From Tubiluchus corallicola (Eukaryota > Priapulida > Priapulimorpha > Priapulimorphida > Tubiluchidae), in assembly GCA_030141605.1 (NCBI GenBank), contig JAQGDQ010000856.1, positions 63,287 through 87,202 of the forward strand: a stretch of DNA of 23,916 bases, read 5' to 3'. Positions 1-7,527 of the stretch are shown here, one piece after another (positions within the stretch are counted from its first letter, which is position 1; every line of letters begins with the position of its first letter). The notes below the pieces were generated by a model. The model did not search any database. It saw only the letters and a program-made list of their open reading frames with translations, and was not told where the DNA came from. The position numbers and the translations under genes were made by a program.

Positions 1-17
1 AGATGGAGTCATTGAAG
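1..17 (+). CDS. 3' end of an upstream exon of a pentraxin-domain gene (partial)
   Basis: Only the last 17 bases of this exon lie in the window. Read from base 2 they give D-G-V-I-E plus one extra base, and are followed at once by a good donor (AAG|GTGGGT). The exon thus ends in phase 1, which is exactly what the next exon (3014-3181) needs; the junction codon becomes GTT (Val). In the pentraxin / LamG fold a strand ending in 'Asp-Gly' precedes the segment encoded by the next exon, so both content and phase fit. The stub is too short to prove anything alone, and the call rests on the match of phase, donor and motif with the exon downstream. The rest of the gene lies to the left of the window. 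Confidence 0.5.
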
Positions 18-606
18 GTGGGTAGCCTGCCTATGCCATATATGTTAAACTAATATCTTATTACCTGATAAAATATTGTATAAAAAACTGATAGGATAGT
101 AAAACGTTTTGAGTTTGTAATTGTTTATTGATGTTGTTGTTTATTGTTGTTTACTGCTGCGATGACTGTGTGGCTCGTGACGCGCTGTGTTATTATTATT
201 TTTCATTATTAGTTCTTTATTTGTCATTAAAATAGTTCACTCATTATAATAAAATTGAGTAAGCCTCAGTGTAATGTTAAGATAACAACACCGTTCAAGA
301 CAAATGCGTCCAGTGCTGACTAAAAAAAACTGAAGTGCAAAACTAAGGCCTAATTATATACAATAAATGAACATATTTACAAACACTATATTAAAATATT
401 TTTAAAAAACAATATTACAAAAATACATTAAATTTTACATGACATGTTTTACACAACATATACATTTGACATGACACAATTAACAGAAACATGCTTTGCA
501 TTACATAAATTTCACTCATTACATTTACACTATTTATACAATCAACATTAGAAAACTAACATAACACGTTTTACATTACGTAATGTTGTGAACAGCCGAG
601 AGGGCA

Positions 607-722
607 CAGCAAACTATCAAAGCTTTATTTACAAAACTGCACATTTGTTCAACGTAGAATATAAGTGTAAATGATGAGCAACACGTGCTAGCCCTCTCAG
701 TCTCCGGGTTACCTCCTAATCT
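607..722 (-). repeat. Dispersed repeat, copy 1 (minus-strand 3' end of an unidentified element)
   Basis: This segment aligns base for base over most of its length with 3892-4009. Both begin with CAGCAAACTATCAA, then TTTATTT, then AACT(G)CACATTT, and both end at TCCTAATCT. Read on the minus strand the unit ends in AATAAAG followed by a TGATAGTTTGCTG motif, so it looks like the polyadenylation end of a retroelement or an LTR. Here the 3' flank is not a simple repeat, whereas copy 2 continues into a (GTT)n-like tail. The family is not recognised. Confidence 0.55.
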
Positions 723-960
723 AAGCCAACCCATATTTAGGGGCTTCCCAAAACCTGGCGCTATAACGAGGTTTGACGGTTTGAATGTAATAAGATATAG
801 TGATAGTGATAGTAATACTGATTTAAAACATACGTGTGCAAATATTTAATGTAATTATATATAATGATTATTTTTATATGAAAATGGTGTACAAAATTTA
901 TCAAGCATTAATAGATCTAAGTATTAACGATTTTCACCTATGCACCTAGTCTCGCATTAA

Positions 961-1411
961 CCCTTTCATACCCATTGTATCCCATGGGATACGAGAATAT
1001 TTTCTGCCTTTAAAATTAATAAAATTTTAAAACTGACAGTTATTTGATCTGTATTGTGCTTTAAGCCAATAACAGTAGACTAAAATGGTGATAAAATGGC
1101 AAACTAGAAAATCTACGTAGCTTAAAAAACTGCGCAAGGTACAGTACTTTAGAGACGACTTTGTACAGATCAGCATAGCATGCATACTAAATGTCTTAAA
1201 TACTTTAGAAAATTATCAACAGTTGGAAAATGAAGCACATTTTATGCTTCAATTGAATCCCAATGTATCCCGTGGGATACAAGCTATATTTAGCACGCGG
1301 GCACAGGTAGAAAAAAGTAATTATTATGTTCAAACAAGATGGACATGCTGAACAAAAGTACCAAGCCCAAAATTTTTTTCTTATTAAAAAAATTATTTGG
1401 GACTGAAAGGG
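961..1411. mobile_element. piggyBac-type miniature inverted-repeat element (451 bp)
   Basis: The element is flanked by TTAA on both sides (957-960 and 1412-1415), the diagnostic target duplication of the piggyBac superfamily. Its ends are inverted repeats: CCCTTTCATACCCA on the left and CCCTTTCAGTCCCA on the reverse complement of the right, with 12 of 14 bases matching and the typical CCCTTT terminus. Near each end sits a 16-bp palindrome of the form GTATCCC(A/G)TGGGATAC (977-992 and 1265-1280). There is no transposase ORF, so the copy is non-autonomous. It lies inside intron 1 of the pentraxin-domain gene. Confidence 0.85.
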
Positions 1412-1611
1412 TTAAGGGGCTATAGTTACCAATTATTTATAAAATCCATTTTCGAATTGATGTTTTTAAATACTCTTTTACAAACAGGATCGATGTGTAG
1501 ACTAGTTACTGCCAGAGATTATTTATACTAACAACTTGGGTTATTTTTCATTTAAACAACTTACGTTCGATTTTAATGCTTTTTTCTAAATTCTATAGAA
1601 TGAGTAATTAA

Positions 1612-2226
1612 CCCTTATAGGGTCACGGTTTTTTACAACCGATTTTGGTAACCGGGGGGTAACAAATTACCCCACCATAATTCGTATAAATTACTTTTGA
1701 TAAACCGCCGTGTTTCATTAGTAAACAGCAACAGCATAATTTGTGGTTATGCTGACCACCATAGGATACATTATACCTCTGCCTAAAGACATGTGACTTA
1801 CTAGTAATACGAATTTAAATTCACTTAGTTACGTTCCCTTATCTGTGCTGGAATAACTGTAGACAACCGACATTGCTAGCGCGTGTGCAAAAATCATTGT
1901 TATTTTGAATTTATTGTCTACTACTTTCTTCTTTTAGGTGGAGTAATTTGAGTAACTGACATTTTGTTTTTATCAGATACATCGCCCGTATAATGTACAG
2001 ACAAGCGAAGTAAAGTTTCGACAACTTTAAAAAATCGACATATTGCATTTATTTCGTGGTGAGACAATGCGCCTAAAATGAATAACTGAAAGTATTGTGT
2101 GCACAAAACATATTTAGAAAAAGTCATAGAAAATGTTTACTGGGATGCGTATGGTAAAAGGGTAAAATGCAAAAAACCGGATTGGGGTTAATTTTTTAAG
2201 TCACCCCCGGGGTGACCCTATAAGGG
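1612..2226. mobile_element. piggyBac-type miniature inverted-repeat element (615 bp)
   Basis: TTAA flanks both ends (1608-1611 and 2227-2230). The terminal inverted repeats CCCTTATAGGGTCAC and GTGACCCTATAAGGG are perfect over 15 bp. The terminal sequence beyond CCCTT differs from the element at 961-1411, so this is a second piggyBac-type family. A 68-codon minus-strand ORF (1921-2127) is contained within it. That ORF shows none of the DDD or cysteine-rich features of piggyBac transposase that I can recognise, so the element is taken as non-autonomous. It lies in intron 1 of the pentraxin-domain gene. Confidence 0.88.
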
Positions 2227-2352
2227 TTAATGTGGCCAGCTTAAGCATATTCGTGCCTGGTGGTTTTCTCCCTTCCTAAAACATTGGCTAATCGTATCGT
2301 ATAAATTTGTGAAATCAAATTAGGCAGTTCGTAGAATTGCTTGGTTTCTGTT

Positions 2353-2379
2353 CCTCCTCCTCCTCCTCCTCTTCCTCCA
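2353..2379. repeat. Short (TCC)n microsatellite
   Basis: An interrupted run of TCC triplets lies in intron 1 shortly before the GTT-rich minisatellite. Confidence 0.8.
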
Positions 2380-2455
2380 GAATCAACCAGAAACCAACCA
2401 GAATCAACTAATCGCAAAATTAAGTAGTAAAAAAGACTAATGCTTCATTTTATCG

Positions 2456-2915
2456 CAGTTGCTCTTGCTGCTGTACATTATTGCTGTTGTTCCTGTTGCT
2501 AATAACGTTGTTCTTGTCATTGTTTTGTTGTCATTGCTTTGTTGCTGCTCTTGCTGTTGTCATTGTTTTGTTGCTGCTGTTGTTGTTGTCATTGTTTTGT
2601 TGCTGCTGTTGTTGTTGTCATTGTTTTGTTGCTGCTGTTGTTGTTGTCATTGTTTTGTTGCTGCTGTTGTTGTCATTGTTTTGTTGCTGCTGTTGTTGTG
2701 ATTGTTTTGTTGCTGCTGTTGTTGTTATCATTGTTTTGTTGCTGCTGTTGTTGTTATCATTGTTTTGTTGCTGCTGCTGTTGTTGACATTGCTTTGTTGC
2801 TGCTGTTGTTGTCATTGTTTTGTTGCTGCTGTTGTTGTTATCATTGTTTTGTTGCTGCTGTTGTTGTTGTCATTGTTTTGCTGCTGCTGTTGTTGTTGTC
2901 ATTGTTTGTTCTTCA
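2456..2915. repeat. GTT/GCT-rich minisatellite, 26-29-bp unit
   Basis: About 15 tandem copies of CATTGTTTTG followed by TTGCTGCTGTTGTTGTTGT, differing in the number of GTT triplets (units of 26 or 29 bp, some longer). The plus strand has few stops, so overlapping Leu/Cys/Val-rich ORFs appear in all three frames, and Gln/Asn-rich ORFs on the minus strand. This is a by-product of the triplet composition, not coding. The array sits in intron 1, ending about 100 bp before the acceptor of the exon at 3014. Confidence 0.9.
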
Positions 2916-3013
2916 GTTGTTTGTATCGAATAAATCTAATCTTATCTAATCGTAATCTGGGAAATAAAATATTGGCTTTCAGCCAAAACCCACACTTTAC
3001 TTTCTGTTTACAG

Positions 3014-3181
3014 TTGAGCGTACAAGCGCAAACGTTCAGCCACTCAGAGCTGGTGCGGAGAGAAGGCTGATAGTTGGTCAGAATCAGGGCAGTCTGGGTA
3101 CAATTGATTCTAATCAAGGTTTCCAGGGCAGCATCACTGGAGTTACGATATTCAACAGAAAACTGGACGTCATGGAACCAA
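3014..3181 (+). CDS. Internal exon of a pentraxin / LamG-like domain gene
   Basis: This 168-bp exon follows a strong acceptor (pyrimidine tract then TTTACAG) and ends before GTAAAAG, with phase 1 at both ends, typical of exons for extracellular modules. The frame starting at 3016 encodes 55 complete residues. They include RLIVGQNQGS, then DSNQGFQGSI, then VTIFNRKL. This follows the pentraxin / concanavalin-like order: a 'LxLGQxQxS' strand, a loop, 'FxGxIxxVxxWxxxL', and then a loop with an acidic residue. Family knowledge says such domains bind calcium through a Glu-Gln-Asp cluster in the GQEQDS loop. Here the loop reads GQNQGS, so two of the three side-chain ligands are changed. Neighbouring exons are 1-17 and 4430-4764, and spliced reading gives one continuous frame. 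Whether the full protein is a short pentraxin or a large mosaic protein cannot be told. The donor lacks G at -1 (CAA|GTAAAA). Confidence 0.75.
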
Positions 3182-3388
3182 GTAAAAGAATTACTTTATT
3201 GCGAACAATGGCGGCTCGTGTATACGTACTATGGTACTGCAGCGCCCCTGTTTTCACTCAGTATTATCGACAATATTCTATATAAAAAGTCTTTTCACTT
3301 TATTTCTTTTTTTATACTTGTGTGGAACAGGAGCACGTGAGGGAAGTACAATTTGCTTCACAGCCCAAGCAACGTGGTGTTCGGTTGT

Positions 3389-3412
3389 TGTGCGCATGCG
3401 GCCATGCGCACA
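3389..3412. repeat. Perfect inverted repeat, 10-bp arms
   Basis: TGTGCGCATG and CATGCGCACA are exact reverse complements separated by the four bases CGGC. The arms contain the TGCGCATGC core seen in NRF-1-type sites. The palindrome lies within the hAT element 3206-3786. Confidence 0.8.
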
Positions 3413-3468
3413 TGTCTGAGATAACACGCTGTACGCTAGCGCTGCTGCTAGGTAGAAAAGTACTGTGT

Positions 3469-3502
3469 TAAGCACGGTAACAATTGCCACGTGCTTACCG
3501 TG
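3469..3502. repeat. Two overlapping 8-bp inverted repeats
   Basis: TAAGCACG (3469-3476) pairs with CGTGCTTA (3490-3497), and CACGGTAA (3473-3480) pairs with TTACCGTG (3495-3502). The two pairings are mutually exclusive alternatives over the same segment. It is inside the hAT element. Confidence 0.75.
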
Positions 3503-3806
3503 TAATGTCATATTCTTGGATGTGATAAAGTGTAAACTTTGTGTGTGTGCTTAAAACATTTCTTAAGTTCTCTGTCAGTAAGTGAACCACAACAGCTTAA
3601 TTTTGCACAGTTGTCACTCCATGAGATTGTTGCAGTTAAGAAAAGAGGCAGTTCAACACCTGACCTTCAAATATAACTACAACGTTAAAATTAAATATGT
3701 TTGTTACGTTTTATACGGTATTGAAACAATAGCTAAAAATTTTCTGAAGCAGCACCCCCACTAATCTTAGCCACGAGCCGCCACTGATTGTGAAAAAGGG
3801 TCGTTT

Positions 3807-3891
3807 GACGATAATAACGATAAAGATGATGATGACGACGACGATGATGATGATAACACAATAATAATAATAATAACAACAACAACAACAA
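3807..3891. repeat. Triplet microsatellite cluster (GAT/GAC, AAT, AAC)
   Basis: Successive short runs of GAT and GAC, then AAT, then AAC triplets. On the minus strand the AAC/AAT part reads as GTT/ATT and directly follows the 3' end of the dispersed repeat 3892-4009, so it may be that element's simple-repeat tail. Confidence 0.75.
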
Positions 3892-4009
3892 CAGCAAACT
3901 ATCAAGTCTTTATTTAATAAACTACACATTTATTAAACATCAAACGCAACACGGTAAATATAAGAGGATAGTAATGCCAGCCCTCCGTCTTCAAGTCAGT
4001 TCCTAATCT
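3892..4009 (-). repeat. Dispersed repeat, copy 2, with (GTT)n-like tail on the minus strand
   Basis: This is the partner of 607-722. It starts with CAGCAAACTATCAAG, has TTTATTT and AAACTACACATTTATT, and ends at TTCCTAATCT. On the minus strand the order is body, AATAAAG, TTGATAGTTTGCTG, then GTT and ATT triplets, which is the layout of a retroposon 3' end. The two copies differ by many substitutions and small indels, so both insertions are old or the family is diverse. Confidence 0.6.
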
Positions 4010-4429
4010 CCCCCGAGGTGCGGGCATCAACCACATTTGACTAACTCTCTAATGCGCCATGAGCTTCTGCGCATAAGGATTTACATCATCAATCTTTACT
4101 TCTGAGTCAGCCGGTCGAACATCAGCTGGTCACGTGGTGCCGCACCTAACTAGGCTTCTATCCACGACGATAGTTTAATCTTGCATCGTCAAGCATTTAA
4201 TCTTGAATTATTAATTGAATAATTTAATCGCCAATTTAATCAAAATCAGTATTTAACACAGCTTTGCTTTACTGTTATGCTAATAATGTTCAAGCAGCAT
4301 TTTAGGGCATTTTTACTGCAGTGTAATCAGCAGTTTCACCCCGATTTTTACGGATTATTGCTACACATTAAAGTGCTACACACCAAATCATTACACCAGC
4401 CATTTTCATTCAGTTTGACTTTATTTCAG

Positions 4430-4764
4430 TGACTATGTATCAGAGTGGATCATGTGTGACTACAAATGGTGAACTGTTCAACTGGGCGGAAAGTTCAATA
4501 ACACTAATCAGTCTTGCCGCCGAACCTTCTACATGCCCTACAGACATGATTATACCAATGCCAGAAGTACCAGCCGGATATGAACTGGTCACCACGAATC
4601 AAACTATTTGTTATTCTAACATGTCTCAAGTTCAGCTCGATTTTCTTTTGTATTTCATCCGAAAGACGGCAGCACTGTTGTGCGTCCTGTACGAAAAAGT
4701 CACGCAACTGCACAATTTGGTGTCATCGTTGCGTCCGTACTATTATTTAAATATTTTTACTTAA
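4430..4764 (+). CDS. Likely last exon of the pentraxin-domain gene
   Basis: The exon begins after TTATTTCAG and joins the phase-1 donor at 3181: the junction codon is A|TG, giving Met, then T-M-Y-Q-S-G-S-C. The following GELFNWAES matches the final strand region of pentraxin and LamG-like domains, where a 'SC...G.v..W' pattern is usual, and a second cysteine comes at EPSTC. About 75 residues follow the domain. They include two N-glycosylation sequons (NQT, NMS), a cysteine, and a hydrophobic stretch near LDFLLYFI, and end at TAA (4762-4764). An AATAAA lies at 4940-4945. What I can see of the spliced product is about 172 residues. The last 45 residues look less like a secreted module, so an undetected donor inside this exon, or a different gene end, is possible. 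Confidence 0.62.
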
Positions 4765-4775
4765 ATGAGGAGTAA

Positions 4776-5122
4776 GGGTAAGCATTCTCTACCAGAAATC
4801 GAATTCGAATCAAATCGAATTTCAATATTTCGAATTCGATTTGAGTTTGAAACATTTTCGAACAATTTTTCGAACCCTCGGTAAAAAGCGGACTTATACA
4901 AGGATCATGCATAGGCCCTGTAACTCGATTTTATTCCGCAATAAAACCACTAATAATTAGTTTAAAAATTGTGCACAGAAATAGCTACTAAATACTACTA
5001 ATTTTGTGATGTTTAAAACGTTTTAATCAGAAAATAACGTAAGCGATGAATTATTCGAATCTGTAATTTTAGGTTCGAATCGATTTCGAATTAAAAAAAC
5101 TCGAACGTTCGATGCTAACCCC
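4776..5122. mobile_element. TTCGAA-rich inverted-repeat element (candidate, degraded)
   Basis: Both ends of this stretch are dense in TTCGAA and TCGAA words, with AT-rich sequence between. The left end reads AGGGTAAGCATTC and the reverse complement of the right end reads GGGGTTAGCATCG, so the outer ends are weak inverted repeats. A perfect 12-bp inverted repeat, TCAAATCGAATT (4810-4821) with AATTCGATTTGA (4833-4844), lies inside the left half. Such CGAA-rich ends are common in some hAT families, but I cannot find a convincing 8-bp target duplication. There is no ORF. Confidence 0.35.
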
Positions 5123-5564
5123 GGACGAGGACGGACAGGACTTAATGATAATTTGACTGCTACTGTTATCTAATGCAGCACAATAATGCTAATTGAATTT
5201 AGTGTGTTAATGATACAAATTTAGAACGACTGAGATGAGACTGATTTGTTCAGTTTCTAAGTCAGAGATGTTTCGTATCTTTGTGCTGTTACTAGTATCA
5301 GTGTATTAAACTTACAATAACCTATGTTACATATAAACCATTATGTATAAACACAACTAGCCTAATAATTAAAATTTTTGGATGGCATATTTGTATTATT
5401 ATACCTGGTGGAATAAACAACGTCAAAACACTTTGTTTTCTTTCTAGATGAATATTATTTACATGGTTTCTTGCTTCCATTGTGTTGAAATGTGGACAAG
5501 TTAGATTCGAATCTGGATCGGGAATGAACAAAACGTTTGGAATTTTAGTTTTTTTCACTCATGG
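5123..5564. other. Intergenic, nothing recognised
   Basis: AT-rich sequence without convincing ORFs, repeats or RNA genes. A 78-codon minus-strand ORF at 5322-5558 has no recognisable motif and is judged to be chance. Confidence 0.6.
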
Positions 5565-5579
5565 TTATTAATGTCAAAA

Positions 5580-6070
5580 ACCTAGGCACTGGGGGGGGGG
5601 GGGGGTAAGCCAGCCCAACTCAGTGCCGGTGCCAAGCCCGGATAAATAGGAAGGGTTAAGGTCAGGAAGGGCATCCGCCATTATGCGCCAAAACCTTCTA
5701 TGAATGAGTCGGTGAGACTTAAAGTGAAAGTCCACAAAGAAGTGGTCAGACCCGCTCTAATCTATGGGCTGGAAGCAGTTTCTCTAAAGAAGACCGAAGA
5801 GAAGAAAATGGGTGTGGTGGAGATGAGGATGTTGAGATGGATGGTGGGAATAACAAGAAGAGATAAAATTAGAAATAATAACATCAGAGGAACAGTAAAA
5901 GTAGTGGAAGCCTCGCAAGATTGCGATGGTATCGACACCTGAAAAGAAGAGTCTGTGAAGATCATGTGGGAAGGGAAGACATAAATGAAGAGATGGTCAA
6001 CAACAGGAATGCGTGGAGAAGACTCATTTACAACGGCATCCCCGAATAGGGAAAAGCTGGGAAGAAGAAG
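5580..6070 (+). mobile_element. 5'-truncated RTE-like LINE insertion with 15-bp target duplication
   Basis: The insert is bounded by a perfect 15-bp duplication, TTATTAATGTCAAAA, at 5565-5579 and 6071-6085. It starts with a G15 tract, then a GTCAGGAAGGGCATCCG motif found in many animal retroposons, then the C-terminal coding part of a reverse transcriptase (see 5700-6049). It ends in a short AAGAAGAAG tail directly against the duplication, as for target-primed insertion. The length of 491 bp means almost all of the element's 5' part is missing. Confidence 0.85.
5700..6049 (+). pseudogene. C-terminal fragment of an RTE-like LINE reverse transcriptase, frameshifted
   Basis: In the first frame (from 5700) the protein has VVRPALIYGLEAVSL, then EMRMLRWMVGITRRDKIRN and NNIRGTVKV. 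This is the well-known segment C-terminal to the palm of RTE/BovB-type LINE reverse transcriptases (VxRPxLLYGxExW...MRMLRWxxGxTrxDrIRN). That frame stops at 5940. A second frame then continues the family pattern with LRWYRHLKRR at about 5918-5960, and ends with NAWRRLIYNGIPE and a TAG at 6047-6049. The switch near 5912 is a small deletion of a few codons plus a frameshift. The copy therefore cannot make protein, and it is also truncated at its 5' end. Clade assignment as RTE-like is from memory of the motif. Confidence 0.8.
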
Positions 6071-6085
6071 TTATTAATGTCAAAA

Positions 6086-6322
6086 CAGATTCCTGTAAAA
6101 ATAGCACTGCCTCGTGGTCTGACACGAGAATGAAATAAAAATGTCCATTGCTTTTTCATATTATGTTCAAGTGGTCACTGGTCAGAAAATGTCTTGTGTC
6201 ACACTGCTTCTTTATGTAAAGTCAATTATGCGTGCCTAGTGATATCTGTCATAATTGGCTAGTTAATCACCAATAGGATGACCAAAATAAAGCTAGTCAC
6301 AAGTGGCAGGGCTTTTTTTGAT
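6086..6322. other. Unique spacer between LINE and minisatellite, nothing recognised
   Basis: No ORF, repeat or RNA feature is visible in this short AT-rich stretch. Confidence 0.55.
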
Positions 6323-7269
6323 GATTGGTAACAAGTCTGATCGGTAGACCAGTGATCGGTAACAAGTCTGATCGGTAGACCAGTGATCGGTAACAAGATT
6401 GATCGGTAGACGAGTGATCAGTAACAAGTCTGATCGGTAGACGAGTGATTGGTAACAAGATTGATCGGTAAACGAGTGATCAGTAACAAGATTGATAGGT
6501 AGACGAGTGATCGATAACAAGTCTGATCGGTAGACGAGTGATCGGTAACAAGTCTGATCGGTAGACGAGTGATCGGTAACAAGATTGATCGGCAGACGAG
6601 TGATTGGTAACAAGATTGATCGGTAGACGATTGATCGGTAACAAGTCTGATTGGTAGACGAATGATTGGCAACAAGTCTGATCGGTAACAAGATTGATCG
6701 GTAGACGAGTGATCAGTAACAAGTCTGATCGGTAGACGAGTGATTGGTAACAAGATTGATCGGTAAACGAGTGATCAGTAACAAGATTGATAGGTAGACG
6801 AGTGATCGATAACAAGTCTGATCGGTAGACGAATGATTGGCAACAAGTCTGATCGGTAACAAGTCTGATCGGCAGACAAGTGATTGGTAACAAGATTGAT
6901 CGGTAGACGAGCGATCGGTAACCTGTCTGATGGGTAAACGAGTGATCGGTAACAAGTCTGTTCGATAGACGAGTGATTGGTAACAAGATTGATCGGTAGA
7001 CGAGTGATCAGTAACAAGATTGATAGGTAGACGAGTGATCGATAACAAGTCTGATCAGTAGACGAGCGATCGGTAACAAGTCTGATCGACAGACGAGTGA
7101 TTGGTAACAAGATTGATCGGTAAACGAGTGATCAGTAACAAGATTGATCGGTAGACGAGTGATTGGTAACAAGTCTGATCGACAGACGAGTGATTGGTAA
7201 CAAGATTGATCGGTAAACGAGTGATCAGTAACAAGTCTGATCGGTAGACGAGTGATCGGTAACAAGTCT
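6323..7269. repeat. 31-bp minisatellite, about 30 copies
   Basis: The unit is a 16+15 dimer: GATCGGTAACAAGTCT followed by GATCGGTAGACGAGT. Variants alternate AAGTCT/AAGATT, CGGT/CAGT/TGGT and GTAGAC/GTAAAC. Blocks of variants recur: a run starting near 6448 is repeated starting near 6743, an offset of 295 = 9 x 31 + 16, because single 16-bp half units are inserted near 6665 and 6840. The minus strand of the unit has no stop in any frame, so several long overlapping minus-strand ORFs rich in Ser/Tyr/Arg/Asp arise. I regard these as non-coding. Confidence 0.92.
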
Positions 7270-7378
7270 ATCTGGCTGTTCGTGTCATTGTTCGGACGCT
7301 GCTGGTTCGTTTTCCAACCAAACTTGCAAAGTAAGTGAGATATAAGCGTTAGTTGTGCAATAAAAAATGTTTGACGCA

Positions 7379-7391
7379 GTTGCCTAGCAAC
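7379..7391. promoter_or_regulatory. RFX X-box-like motif
   Basis: GTTGCCTAGCAAC consists of two perfect half sites (GTTGCC and AGCAAC, i.e. RGYAAC) with a one-base spacer, matching the X-box bound by RFX factors in animal ciliary and other genes. No gene start is visible nearby, so function is open. Confidence 0.4.
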
Positions 7392-7527
7392 GGCTGAAAA
7401 ACTTCTGAAATTGGTAAATTTGCACTGTTCTGGTTTCAAAATCTACGAACTCTAAAACAGCTGCCGTCGATCCTTATCTGAACAATGTCAGTGCAAAATT
7501 TTGGAATTTTATAATAATTATAACCAC

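Larger units (their letters stand above)
18..3013 (+). other. Intron 1 of the pentraxin-domain gene, transposon-filled
   Basis: The inferred intron of 2996 bp runs from GTGGGT to a strong acceptor (TTTACTTTCTGTTTACAG). It contains one copy of a minus-strand repeat (607-722), two piggyBac-type short elements (961-1411 and 1612-2226), a short TCC run (about 2353-2379) and the GTT-rich minisatellite (2456-2915). I see no further exon in it. The first 580 bp are AT-rich and show nothing I recognise. The 68-codon minus-strand ORF at 1921-2127 lies inside a short transposon and is not convincing as a gene. Confidence 0.5.
3206..3786. mobile_element. Non-autonomous hAT element (581 bp)
   Basis: The ends are inverted repeats: CAATGGCGGCTCGTG at the left and CACGAGCCGCCACTG at the right, whose reverse complement is CAGTGGCGGCTCGTG (14 of 15 match). 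They carry the CAGTGGCGG-type terminus typical of the hAT superfamily. The element is flanked by an 8-bp duplication, the size expected for hAT: ATTGCGAA (3198-3205) and ATTGTGAA (3787-3794). The two copies differ by a single C/T transition. No transposase ORF is present. Internally it holds two strong hairpin-forming palindromes (3389-3412 and 3469-3502). It is inserted in intron 2 of the pentraxin-domain gene. Confidence 0.85.
3182..4429 (+). other. Intron 2 of the pentraxin-domain gene
   Basis: The inferred 1248-bp intron runs from GTAAAA to an acceptor with a pyrimidine-rich tract (TTTGACTTTATTTCAG). It contains a hAT-type element (3206-3786) that begins only 24 bp after the donor, then GAT/GAC, AAT and AAC triplet runs (about 3807-3891), and the second copy of a dispersed repeat (3892-4009). 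The stretch 4010-4429 shows nothing I recognise. Confidence 0.6.

Noticed and set aside
1921-2127. 68-codon minus-strand ORF as a transposase remnant
   Set aside because: It lies within a piggyBac-type short element, but I see no transposase motif in it and its length is compatible with chance.
2459-3070. Leu/Cys/Val-rich ORFs on the plus strand and Gln/Asn-rich ORFs on the minus strand
   Set aside because: They arise from the GTT/GCT triplet minisatellite, which lies in an inferred intron; all three frames are equally open.
4800-5110. tRNA gene suggested by GGTTCGAATC
   Set aside because: The T-loop-like word is one of many TTCGAA words in this stretch; no acceptor or anticodon stem can be formed around it.
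6323-7269. CRISPR array
   Set aside because: The repeats are directly tandem with no unique spacers, and the DNA is eukaryotic.
6293-7439. Several long overlapping minus-strand ORFs with a 31-residue repeated peptide
   Set aside because: The 31-bp unit is not a multiple of three and has no stop on that strand, so open frames arise in all three phases. There is no signal peptide, conserved domain or single preferred frame.
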